A DNA stretch of 64,000 bases from Adineta vaga (lineage: Eukaryota > Rotifera). The position numbers were made by a program, and so were the translations under genes. The notes under the pieces were generated by a model, which ran no database searches, was not told the origin of the DNA, and saw only the letters and a list, made by a program, of their open reading frames with translations. Location: contig CP075495.1 in the NCBI GenBank assembly GCA_021613535.1, positions 2,976,001 to 3,040,000 of the forward strand. Reading direction: 5' to 3'. This document shows positions 11,003-23,069 of this stretch, in pieces; the first letter of the stretch is position 1, and every line of letters starts with the position of its first letter.

Positions 11003-14000
11003 ATGTATATTATTTCTCTAATTCTATTTTTCATTTTCATTCGTTGTCGAAATATTCTTGGCAATCAAATTGATATCGATATTCCTTCAATATCATCGTC
11101 ACATATATTTGAACTTTCATCAAATACATCACAATCTCTTCATCGTGATGTACTCTATGGACTTGTGGATGGTACATCTGGTGCCATTCCATCAGCAATT
11201 CATGTCCGAGCTTCGTATGAACAAGTTCAAATCGAACGATTTTTCAATCTTTATGAACCTAGTAATAAACAAAATCAACAACAGTTAAATAAAGAACCTA
11301 TTTTTCGCAGTTATTTACTTACACCAACATTTAATCGTTCATATCCATTTGTACGAGTATTAATCGCTTCGGCACAAGGATCTTATGAAAATATTTCCAT
11401 ATTGCCTATGTGTGCCATTGTCACAGCTGTGAATGATCAACATTTATATGAAACACAAGCTTGTTTCGTATCACCAAGTACAGGCCATTGTTTAGTAACT
11501 TTACCTGTATTAAAAATGGTGGAATATGCGACGAAAAATCAAACATTGAATAAAATTGAACTTTATCTTAAAGTAATCTCCATATAAAAACGTATTTTAT
11601 ATCAATTACTCTGATTTTTTGTTTAGCTTCATCATGTTGCACGAGTAAATGATTGTTTAGCTGATTCTACACCTAACCAAGATCATAGTCATCAAGAAAC
11701 ACGTATTGGCCATTCGGAATATCTTGATAATGATAATATTATCTTTTCAACGATCACTCGTTCATCCATATCCATTGATTATCCACAGGGTATTCATTAT
11801 GCAAATTGGTATTTTCCATTGAAATTAAAATTAATTCTTTCATCATCAACTCCTTCTTCAATTCTTCTTCGTTCTCGTATAACATCACATTTTTCCATTT
11901 ATTCAATTCAAAAACATCATTTTCAACTTAATCATACTCTTTCCAATCGAACAACATCAACAGATATCGATTTTCATATAACTATCAATCGAACAAATAA
12001 AAGCGAACAAAAAACTTCCATAGAAATTGATTTAGCAACTTTAACTCTAATCATTAATTCAACAAAACAATCGAAATCGAATTCCATTTTCTATATTGAT
12101 TTCTTTTTATTATCAAACAAATCATCGGATACAAAAGAATCGATCTTTCGAATACCCATTCATGTTCAATATGATGATACTCAAACAATTGTTGCTCTAA
12201 CGGATTTTACTAGTTTAATCAATATTGCTATGTTATCAATGCAAATGCAACAGTTTTCATTAAAAATTCTTGCCGTCAATTATTCCGGGTATGAAACTTG
12301 AGTATCCTTTTTGGAGAAAAGAAAACGAAATTTCGTTTGATATGTTTAGATCTATTCAATCCATTTCTCAAGCAGTATGTCATTCGGAAAATATCTATCT
12401 AATTCAAGTTGATTCCAATTGTAATCATATCTATTTTTCTGGTCATGAACGTGATGATTTCTTTGATCATATTAATAGTCCAACATCGATTGTTGTTCGA
12501 TATCAAAAATATCTTCAACGTTTACATTTTACAATCTATATACCTGAAAGACCATTACGTATTGAATTAAGTGATATGAAATTATCTCGAATTAATGGTT
12601 GGTTTATTATGAATCGTGATGAGGATCAACAGAAATCAGAATCATCAACGAATGTATCTGAAGATGAAGAAGAGGATGATGACGACGACGATGATGATGA
12701 GGATGATGATGATATTAAATGTCATCCAGTTTATCAAATAGCACTCGTTCATGTTTATACCAAATTCTATCGAACAACACAAAGTAAAATCATATCATCT
12801 AGAAATTTTTCTCTTTAAATTTCATTTCTAGATGGTGATCGTATTTATCTTTTCAATAAATTAAATGTTCTTATTACACCATTTGTTCGTAATCATCTTG
12901 AAACCGAAGATTCACGTGTAGCCATTGTTCGAAATGGTCGAGTAATTGGTATTGGACCTGGTATAACAAATGTTCGAGTAACTATTCTAAAAACAAAAAA
13001 ATGTTCTCTTTCATAAATCATTTAATCTTTTATTTAGATTTATTCATTTACAAATAAACTTCCCATGGGTTCAAAAACACTTTTTGTTGATGATCAAGAA
13101 TCCATACGTCTCGAAAATATTTCCTTGAATCTTTTAACAAATATCGATTTACAAACACATTTTATTGAACATGTTGATCCAATTTATAAGATTCAATTCC
13201 TTATCAAACCAATTTTCAATCGATTTAATCTAGATAATCATAATCAAGTAATATCAATTTAATCTCATTTCATTTCTATTTGTTTCTTTTCATAGTTTGG
13301 TCAAATTAATATTATTCTAATCTATTCCGATAATACTTCGATATCATTAGATGAAATTCCATCTGATTATTATCAATTTGATCTTGATCCTTCACGTACA
13401 AATCCATCATTAATACGATTTGATTCGATGACATCATGGAAAAATTTACATATTTATCCATTAGCTGTCGGTCAAACATTCGTACATGGTCGCCTTAAAC
13501 TAGGTCAACAACAATGTACAGATGATCGAAGTTTTTCTCAAACGGATCTTACCTGTGAATTAACAATTGAATCCCATGATAAACAACGAATTCCTAACAA
13601 ATATGATAATAATAATAATTCATATTCATCATCATATCATTCAAAAGATCATTATGTTATATTAAATAATCATCATGATCAACGAACAAAAACTTCTCCA
13701 TTTCTAATTGCTGTATCGATTCTTTTAGGTGCATGTATTGTTTTATTTCTTGCTTTTCTTGTTCACTGGTTTATACATTTTTATTATCAAAGAAAATCAG
13801 CAGATCCATTACGACGACGAAGACATTCAACACAAAGTGGTGCTGAAGAAGCCAATCATGATTGGATATTTCTTGATAGAAATTCTCTCGAAATGCCAAT
13901 CAAACAACAACAACCACAACCACAACAGCAACAAACACATTCACCATCCGTACATAGTTCAACATTTCATATAACATCGAATCCATTAATTAATGCGTCA

Positions 14001-14087
14001 ACATTACAAAGACAGAAGGAATTATCTGAACTTTCACATTCACAAATGATTGCTTATTTTGATAATTTAAAAGAATCTCATGCTTAA
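11003..14087 (+). CDS. TMEM132: TMEM132-family single-pass membrane protein
   Basis: Six exons (11003-11572, 11627-12288, 12350-12783, 12832-12977, 13038-13247, 13296-14087) give 937 residues. TMEM132 proteins are type I membrane proteins with Ig-like/cohesin-like ectodomains, implicated in adhesion and neuronal or actin functions. Visible features in order: a signal peptide (MYIISLILFFIFIRC), an N-terminal block with ISILPMCAIVTAV, a middle block with VVRYQKYLQRLHFTIYIPER and LRIELSDMKLSRINGW, an acidic run (12661-12713), then YLFNKLNVLITPFVRNHL, a single membrane helix near residue 820 (IAVSILLGACIVLFLAFLVH), and a cytoplasmic tail with HDWIFLD, close to the HDWVWLG motif of vertebrate TMEM132. 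The tail carries a QP-rich repeat. Many N-glycosylation sequons are present in the ectodomain. Confidence 0.87.
12661..12713 (+). repeat. Acidic GAT/GAC/GAA codon repeat in TMEM132
   Basis: Imprecise GAT/GAC trinucleotide run encoding a D/E-rich loop of about 17 residues in the TMEM132 ectodomain. Confidence 0.8.
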
Positions 14088-14497
14088 TAATTCATTGACA
14101 TCCACACCGGTGTCAATATCTAGTCATATGAAGATTACGCAGTGAAAACTTTCGTTGATCGACAGTGAAGATGTCCTTGTTCCTTTATCATTTTGCAATG
14201 CTCAATTTGTCAAATAGACTTACGAAATTTATCATAATATATCAGAAAAGATTCAGAACATTATTTATAATTAGATTGACGAACTCCGTTCTTTTTTTTT
14301 CTTTTTTATATGTTGTGCATTTTCATACCATTTCAGTTCTTTTTTTTATTTATGTATTGAGTTTGTTTTCTTTTCATTCGTTTATATTCGTAATCGAACA
14401 TAAATATTGATTTGTATGTGTGATTATTATTAGTATTTTTTTTTCATTTAGAAAAGAACTAAGATATTCAAATAAAGTAAAAGTAATTAAAATAGTT
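14088..14497. other. Convergent 3' intergenic region
   Basis: T-rich spacer between the 3' ends of TMEM132 (+) and the BAG1-like gene (-). An AATAAA lies at 14470-14475 on the + strand. No BAG domain or other coding signal is visible downstream of the minus gene. Confidence 0.5.
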
Positions 14498-15031
14498 TCA
14501 TTTTGTATTGGATGAATTCGGTGTTGCTGGTTTTTGTTCTTCAATTTGACTTGATCGATCATTTATTTGTTCTTTGTTTGCTGTGGAAGGTGGACGATCA
14601 GTATTTGAAGATGTTAATTCAGGTGGATCATATTGAGTACCAATTGAATTACATTGTGGATAATAATAGGGTAAATTTTGTTCTGTAGTATGAATTTTTG
14701 ATATTGCGATAGGTTGTTGATATGTATATGGATTATATTGAGAATTAAGTTGTTGAATTTTCTCTGGTGGTGCCATTCTACCGACTAATCGAATAGTTGC
14801 TAGATTTTTTATCCCAAAACAACTTAATACTGCATCCGTATGTGGATGTAATTCTTGACCATGAAAAACAAGATTTTGTAATGTTCGTGGTACTCGAAAA
14901 TCTCGTTCGATAATAGTCATTAAATCAGCTACAGTTGGTTCAACACCATCATATGCTGGCACAGATATTTCGTGAATATCTCCACCGAAATGAAGTTGAA
15001 GTTTGACACAAAAAACGCGTGGTTGATACAT
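14498..15031 (-). CDS. BAG1-like ubiquitin-like domain protein without BAG domain
   Basis: A single-exon, 177-residue frame. Residues ~5-90 form a ubiquitin-like domain whose best match I recognise is the N-terminal Ubl of BAG1: EPTVADLMTIIERDFRVP, LQNLVFHGQEL, LSCFGIKNLATIRLVGR, then PPEKIQQL. BAG1 normally continues into a three-helix BAG domain that binds the Hsp70 ATPase domain and acts as a nucleotide-exchange factor. Here the rest is a P/Q/S/T/N-rich, probably disordered tail ending in PNSSNTK with no helical BAG segment, and none is found in the next 400 bp. It may couple to the proteasome or ubiquitin receptors through the Ubl only. A generic ubiquitin-like protein is the alternative. 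Confidence 0.65.
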   Translation of the reverse strand: MYQPRVFCVKLQLHFGGDIHEISVPAYDGVEPTVADLMTIIERDFRVPRTLQNLVFHGQELHPHTDAVLSCFGIKNLATIRLVGRMAPPEKIQQLNSQYNPYTYQQPIAISKIHTTEQNLPYYYPQCNSIGTQYDPPELTSSNTDRPPSTANKEQINDRSSQIEEQKPATPNSSNTK

Positions 15032-15329
15032 CAGTTAATTCGGAGAAAAGAAATTATAATTCGAGACTTCTCAGTTTTCTTTTCTATTTGCAAACATACA
15101 AGCAGAAGTGTTACTTGATTGTGTTGCTATTGGCGTTAAGAAGTGAAAAAAATGAGTAGGAGAAAGAAAAAGGAAAAGAATATTGACGATCTCTCTTTCT
15201 TTTTTTCTTCCCTCGTATTAGGCAAGTCTTTTCTTTCAAACATTGGTAGTTACAACACATAGAAAATGATCGGAACGTTTTATTTGTAAAAAAATAACAA
15301 ATAATAACAATAACAATGAAAGAAAAGAT
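15032..15329. other. Intergenic, BAG1-like promoter side
   Basis: Spacer between the BAG1-like start and the DDX55 stop, both minus strand. A TTTATT at 15279-15284 is a candidate poly(A) signal for DDX55 read on the minus strand. Nothing else seen. Confidence 0.45.
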
Positions 15330-17748
15330 TTATTCCATATCGGATAATTGCTCATCATCACTAAGTTCAAGATCATTGCGTTTCTTTCTGTTAGACTTTT
15401 GTATTTTCTAGAATACAAAGAAAAAAAAATATATCATGCAGATTCATCAATAGAATTGCTCATTATCTATTCCAGTATCATTAAGTATAGATCAAAAATC
15501 GTATAGAACGAGACTGTTTTCTCACTAAGTATATGTTAAGAAGTTGAAGAATTCTTACATTGAATCGTTGTAAACGTCTGTTTCGTTTTAATTTACTGTA
15601 TTCTTGTGCAATGTCATCAATATGTTTTTCATTTTCAGCTCGTTCAGCTTCAGCACCTAAAACTCGTTCATTTTCAATTTGTTCACGACGTAAACGTTTC
15701 AAACGTTTTTTAAGGTTTTTCTCTTTTTGTATTGAAAAAGCGACAGTCTATTGAATAAATAAAACAATCATTTCAACAATCAAAAGACTACTCTCTCTCT
15801 CTTACTCTAACACGTTTTTGTGGTCTTAAACTTGGATCGTCTTTTTCCATTTGTCGTTTTTTTGCTAAACTTTTATCCCTTAAAAAATAAAGCAAATTCT
15901 AATATTGATTCATCGAATTATGAAGAAATTTACTTGTAAGGAATAGCATCAGCATTGATGGTTTTATTTTGATTAAAATTGGAGATATCCCGATTTCTTA
16001 ATTCAGGCATTCTTGGTAAATGAACAAGTGCAAAAGCACCTTCAGCAACTCCAACTAAATCAAGTTCTTTCAAACGTAAGAGAAGTGAACATTCATGTTT
16101 AGCATATGCTTGAACATAAGAAACAAACGCTTGTTTTGATCGATCATAAATACCTCTATACATAATAAAACAAAAATAAAGATCACAAAAGATTTTTTTC
16201 TATTTCATATTCTTACTTATCACTTGTAGCTAATTGTCGTACAGTAGGTACGATATTTTCAATCGTATTGATATCAGGTGTTGTCATTTCAGTTAATGGT
16301 ACTTTTTGACTATTCAACAGAAAATTTACATAAGCACCTTCATTTGGTAAAAGCATTAATAATGCATTTCCAAGTCTTCCAAGCCGAGCTGTTCGACCGC
16401 AACTAAAACATAATTCATTGATTGTCAAAGAAGCTTCGTAAAGAGTTTTATCTACCGATGAACAAACTGTACAACTGTGGTTGGTGGATCATATTGAATA
16501 ACCCAATCGACATCTGGTAAATCAATTCCACGTGCAACAATATCCGTACATAAAAGTACTGATGTCGTTGTTGTTGATGTTTCCGAACGAAATTGTTCAA
16601 TAACTGTTGTACGTTTATTGCGTAATTTTCGATGTATCGCATAAACTGTTGTTGATGTTGATGAACGAAATAGATGCTTTAGTATACTAGCAAAATATTG
16701 AACACAAGCGCACGTAGAAAAGAAAATCATTATCTTTGCTGGACGTTGTTCATTAATGAAATGTATTAATTGACTAAGTTTTTCATTGGGTTCACAAATC
16801 TAAATGATCAGAATACATTCGAGTTTTTCTGTTCAAAATATACAAACCATATAAATATTTTTCAATGTTGATGGTGTACGTTGAGCAGCAGCGGATCCCG
16901 TTTGTTTGACTGTAATTCGAACAGGATTTCGAAGACCAGCACGAATCAATTTTTCTAATTCATCAGTTTGAGTAGCAGAAAATAAGCCAGTTCGTCGTTG
17001 TTTTGGAAGAGCATCGAATATTGTATTCAAACTAAAAGAAGGTATTTAGTGAATGTCGACATTGTGAAGGAGATATCCTACCTTGTTAAAAATCCTAAAT
17101 CCAGTAGGCGATCAGCTTCATCTAAGATCAACATTTCCTAAAAGATAGTTTCAATAAAAATGAATGAAAGCATTTGAATAACATACAAGACTTTTGAGAT
17201 TTGTAATGAGATTGAACGCATTCGTTTTCACTTTTAATAATTCTTCAAATCGACCTGGTGTTGCTATGACAATTGATCCACCATGTTGATGAAATTGTTC
17301 AATATCAGATTCATGTTTTGTTCCACCAACAAATCTAACGCATGAAAATCGTTGTTGATCATCGAATGATTGAATAAATTCATTTACAATATCAAATGTT
17401 TGTTGAGCTAATTCACGTGTTGGTGAAATAATCAATGAATGAATATGATATTTATCAAAACGAGTTTCATTTGTATATTTTTTCAAAAGCATTTCAAGAA
17501 GTGGCACAACAAATGCAAGTGTTTTTCCACTACCAGTTACAGCTTCGACACAAACATCTTTATGTTGAAGAAAGAGTGGAATGGTAATTGCCTAGATTGA
17601 ATAAATAATTATCTTAAAAAACTTTAATTTAGTTACCTACTTGAACTGGTGTCATTTTATTGAATTTTTTTCCTTTTAGAAATGTTAATATTTTCAAATT
17701 TAATGTTGCTGGCCATCGATCCGTAAATGTTTCATTCGTTTTACTCAT
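15330..17748 (-). CDS. DDX55: DEAD-box RNA helicase DDX55/Spb4
   Basis: Ten exons join in frame to 614 residues (human about 600): 17748-17641, 17591-17187, 17137-17082, 17031-16848, 16799-16456, 16402-16217, 16155-15934, 15878-15806, 15747-15559 and 15407-15330. DDX55/Spb4 remodels pre-60S ribosomal particles in the nucleolus. Helicase motifs seen: Q-motif region TPVQ, motif I AVTGSGKT, Ia [10 protein letters not shown], motif Ib TPGRF, motif II DEAD in [14 protein letters not shown], motif III SAT, motif [17 protein letters not shown] and motif [13 protein letters not shown]. The C-terminal [26 protein letters not shown] and ADAIPYKDK are specific for DDX55 rather than other DEAD-box proteins. 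The tail is a basic coiled coil. It lies 169 bp from NDUFS8 on the same strand. Confidence 0.93.
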
Positions 17749-17917
17749 TGTTTTCAAAAATCTAAAATAGGACTATGACATATGAGGAGATGATCTTTTT
17801 TCTTTGTTTTCATTGAACGGTTGCTAATAAGTATGTTTTTTTCTCTCGACAAGGACAAAAGTAGATTCATTTTTTTACACAAAAAAGAAAAAAAACCGTA
17901 TGTTTTTAGCATCAATT

Positions 17918-18976
<1,059 letters not shown>

Positions 18977-19225
18977 GATTTCTTTAAATAAAACCAACAA
19001 ACAAACTCAATCAAATATCAATCGTAATCGTACACAATATATGATAGTGGCGCCCTCTAATATTCCGATCGAATATCTCAATTGAAATCAACGAAATATT
19101 CACTTAAATGTAAATCTTCGTTGAGAAAATCTTTTCACACAAACTTTTGGTTTTTCTTCACTGAAATTTTCCTATTGGTTCATTTTCTCAAAGCAAAGAG
19201 AGAGAAGAAAAAAACAACAGATGAA

Positions 19226-19233
19226 TGACGTCA
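19226..19233. promoter_or_regulatory. CRE palindrome TGACGTCA
   Basis: Perfect TGACGTCA, the consensus for CREB/ATF bZIP dimers, 250 bp upstream of the NDUFS8 start codon. Could occur by chance; its position in a divergent promoter is the only support. Confidence 0.4.
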
Positions 19234-19504
19234 CGCATACTACGCTTTGCATTGCTTATTCTATTGCAAAAGACGTTTCTTCGCGTTGATATAGGTACAA
19301 TACTCAATAACGAAATCAAGGTGTGCATAAAGAATTCTTTCAATAAGTAAAAAAAACTTAGATCTAAATAAAAGAAAGATTCTCATAACGTATTCTCCTT
19401 GGAAAAAACAAACTAATCTTATTGATCATTAATTGACCTTTTCCCAAAACATCAAGCGTAAATAACACTAGACAAACTTTCAACTGAATGAAAACCTCAA
19501 CTGA

Positions 19505-19560
19505 TGAGTCATCGAATTCACTAATCTAGTCCTATATCGGTCAGCTGTGATCATGACTCA
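19505..19560. promoter_or_regulatory. Pair of TRE/AP-1 heptamers upstream of CECR2
   Basis: TGAGTCA at 19505-19511 and its complement-orientation copy TGACTCA at 19554-19560, 50-105 bp before the CECR2 ATG. The pair in opposite orientations is suggestive of bZIP binding. Confidence 0.35.
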
Positions 19561-19609
19561 CACAATGATGTTTTGTTTTTTTTAGAAGTAAACAACAACA
19601 ACCAGGGCC

Positions 19610-22600
19610 ATGTCATCCGAATGGCCCGATGCACAATTATCGAATATACAAAAAAGTATGTCAATACAAGGCAATAATATTTGTTTATTTTTTTTTAAAT
19701 TTCAATAGCTTTACAAAACAGTTGGCAAATTCCTTATATAACATTATATGCCCGAATATTTTGTGAAGCTTTTCAACTATTCGATTTTCATCAAGAGGTA
19801 CGAGAGAAAATTTCGAACGATTGAAATAGTTTTTTTATTTGATTTTAAAGGAATTGGAAGATGCATTATTATCTGATAATCCCGAAGAAATTCATCCTTT
19901 TCTTCAAGAACTTCTCATATCATTACTTACCGGATTAACACGTTTACATGTCAAGTAAATTATTGAAATACTTTATGTTTAAATATGACATAATTTATTT
20001 TTCTTATAGTTCGGGTAATATGTTTATGATGTTGAGTAGTGTTCTTAAAAAATGTGATCTGACTATTGATTCTTCTTGTTCATCATTTGTTATGACAATA
20101 TCTGATGATACAATATCAACAACTGAATGGAACGAAATGGGAATTTTTGAAAAAGTAACCGTTTTACGCGCTTTATGCGATGCAAAACTTAATCGACCAG
20201 ATATTGAACAAATTACAGAAGTAAATACGAAAACGAAATGATGTACAAACTGAATTCGATTTTCTCTTATCATTCATTTAGAATATGCCAGCTGATTCAC
20301 TTCGTTTTGAACCATTTGGTGAAGATTCACGGGGAAATAAATTATGGTATTTTGGCGATACACGTCTCTATTCTGATTCATCGAATAAAGATACTGAGTA
20401 AGTAGTATAATAATAAAATCTATTCAATGGAAGAAAAACGACATTTTTATTAGACACGCCTTTCCGGTATCGTTTGATAGTTTGCTATTCATGTTTTAAG
20501 TGTTACAATTAGTTGAAACTCGTGGGCATTGATAGTCGTTTTTATTCGGAACATAGCTATTATTGAAAATATCGAGAATACAACAGACGTAAACAAATAC
20601 TCAGATTTCTACGAATCTAAAGAAAAAGATTAATATCGCCTATATTCACTTGAATGATTTGATTCGTAAATTATTTTCACTATTAAAATGAATAGATTGA
20701 ATAAAAACAAATATCACTCCACGTATTACAAACTTGAATAGATCATTTACTAAGTTCAAGATCAATCGAGCCTTAGTCTTTGAAATAGTGATTAGCTTGG
20801 AAAGATTTCTTATAAGTTCTTTTTTTAAATTTTATTTAGAACATCAACATGGCAATGTGTTTGTCGTACATTAGATGAATGGAATACATATATTGAAACA
20901 TTTCGTAAAACATGCTCAAGAAAAAATTCGAGCCTTAAAGATCGTAAATTATTAGAACGTTTAGTAGAATTAAATACGGAATTACCTGAAATTTATGCAC
21001 GTAAAGAACGTGAAAGACAACGTCGGTGGACATCTTATGAACCGAAGCGTTCTTCAACACGTCTTGAAGCTAAACGACAACAACGGATAGAATTAGAAGA
21101 AATAACTCAAGAACAAAAAGCGCGACATGAAAAATTTCTTGAATTCAAACGACGTCAAGAAGAAACTATTGCGAAAGAAAAAGAACGTTTAGAACGTAGT
21201 GAACGAGTTAAACGCAGAGAAGGTTTGATAATAAAACAATTGTCTAGTTTTCATTCATTTTGTTAATGAAATTCTTTATTTTATATTCTTTAAGAACGCG
21301 CAGATCGTATTCGACGTCGAGCAGCGGTTGGATCATCTACAGGTGCAGTAGATGGTTCAGAAATGTCGGATAATAGCAATGCATCATCAACATTAAATGA
21401 TGAATCTAGTAATCCTATAGACACCAGTGATATACATCAAAAAGGTAAAGTTAATCTTCTGTTTCAATACTTTCTACAGATTATATTTTAGTATTGACTT
21501 TATTACGAACAAATGAGAACAGTTGGCCATTTCTTGAACCCGTTACTGAAGAATTAGCACCAAGATATTTCGCAATTATAGAAGTAAAAACACCATGAAA
21601 CTAGAGTTACTTGATTTCTATTGAAAATCCTCGTATGTATTTAGAATCCAATGGATCTTTCAACTGTTCAACAAAAGATAAATGCTAAAGCGTATGTTAA
21701 TAATTCAGTGGAATTCATTCGAGACATTGAACTTATGGTCGCCAATTGTGAAAAATACAATGGCAAACGAAGCAGTAAGGAATAGTTAATTTGATTATTT
21801 CGATGTCATATTTTCTTCTGTATAGTTTTGGGACGATTAGCTAATCGTCTTCTTCGTTATTTTAAAGATTGTTGGTCTGAATACCAACCAGCTACACCAC
21901 AATTTGATGATGATCTCGATGATTTTAATCCATTGAAACGACGTTTACATGAATCAACATCGACTAGTATTACAAGAGATAAAAATAATAATACAAGACC
22001 AAGAAAAAATTATCGACAACTAGCTGGTTTAAGTGATGACGACGATGAGGATGAAGCTGAGTATGTACCTGCACCGAGTTCCAAACGCGTAAGTACTTTA
22101 TTTTCCTTAAAGAACAAAAATATAACTCTTACTGATGACTTTTTCTTTTCTCTAGGCTCGTCATTCAACACCATCAGTACCAATCTATATAACAATTGAT
22201 CCTGATTCTCCCGCATCCATAGTCTATCACGATCATTCATATTTTATTCGTCATGAATCTACAGATACTACTCATCGACGGAAATCATCAATACCAATTG
22301 CAAAACCTTTGATAACTAATCAATCGCACACTCAAATTCAAACTCAGACTCAGACTTCTCTACCTTCTGTACAAGTTCTCAATCGATTACTCCTTGAACA
22401 TCAACAAAAAACAAAGAATTCTACAACTGATCTATCTACAAATCCTTCAACGTCAACATCCTCAACACCACCACCACCAACAACAACAACAACGACGACT
22501 ATAGATTTCAGTGCAATTCTTCGTGCACTTCTAGCTAAACAAGGTCAACATATAACTACAATTGAAAAAAAACTCGATCATAACGCAGCAATTCCTCTTC

Positions 22601-22665
22601 CTTCGTCGAACACATCATCCCAACCTGTTATTGCATCTCAAACACACTCTGATTCATCAACATAA
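19610..22665 (+). CDS. CECR2: CECR2-like bromodomain chromatin remodelling factor
   Basis: Eleven exons (19610-19655, 19709-19797, 19851-19954, 20010-20220, 20282-20397, 20840-21222, 21295-21444, 21480-21583, 21645-21774, 21826-22088, 22156-22665) give 701 residues. CECR2 partners the ISWI ATPase SNF2L in the CERF complex and reads acetyl-lysine. The N-terminal DDT-like region reads WQIPYITLYARIFCEAFQLF, then LRALCDAKLNRPDIEQI and DSLRFEPFGEDSRGNKLWYF, the hallmark of CECR2. A basic coiled coil follows. The single bromodomain (about residues 370-460) has SWPFLEPVTEELAPRYFAII, NPMDLSTVQQKI and the acetyl-lysine-binding asparagine in NCEKYNG. The C-terminus is S/T/P-rich. Vertebrate CECR2 is about twice as long, the difference being the disordered tail. 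The 442 nt intron 20398-20839 is about eight times the local norm. Confidence 0.88.
20398..20839 (+). other. Unusually long CECR2 intron
   Basis: 442 nt with GT..AG borders, against 44-72 nt for the other introns of this gene. No open frame or clear terminal inverted repeat was seen by eye. Confidence 0.6.
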
Positions 22666-23069
22666 CTATTCATTTGAAGAAGAGATAAACAAAATATTTT
22701 AATTCTCTCACATTTTTCGTTCTTCTTATTGTGTACAAAAAGAAAAAAGTGGATTTGATTATTCGAGAAAAAATAGCAAACCCTATGAGCATGTATCTTC
22801 TTTGAACATTCGTTCCGTTCTTTCTCGTTCTTGTTTCATTGTCCGTTTCTGTCTCTATGTTTGTATGTATTGTTTTGATGCTAGTGAAACAAAACAGAAA
22901 ACCGTACAACAAGCGAATATAAACTGATTACTAAATGCAATAAGATTTCAATGGAATATTATAAAATAAATGTCTTTTCTTTGTTCAATGATTATAATAA
23001 TGACAAAAAATTAAAACAAAAAAAGAATCAAGCATAAGTAACTACAAGATACAAATCAAGCAAAAATGT
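22666..23069. other. Convergent 3' intergenic region CECR2 / LIM gene
   Basis: 404 bp between two stop codons facing each other. A + strand AATAAA is at 22965-22970. No coding signal seen. Confidence 0.5.

Larger units (their letters stand above)
18977..19609. other. Divergent promoter region NDUFS8 / CECR2
   Basis: 633 bp separating two divergent starts. Contains a CRE palindrome (19226-19233) and two TRE/AP-1-like heptamers (19505-19511 and 19554-19560). No coding signal. Confidence 0.5.
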
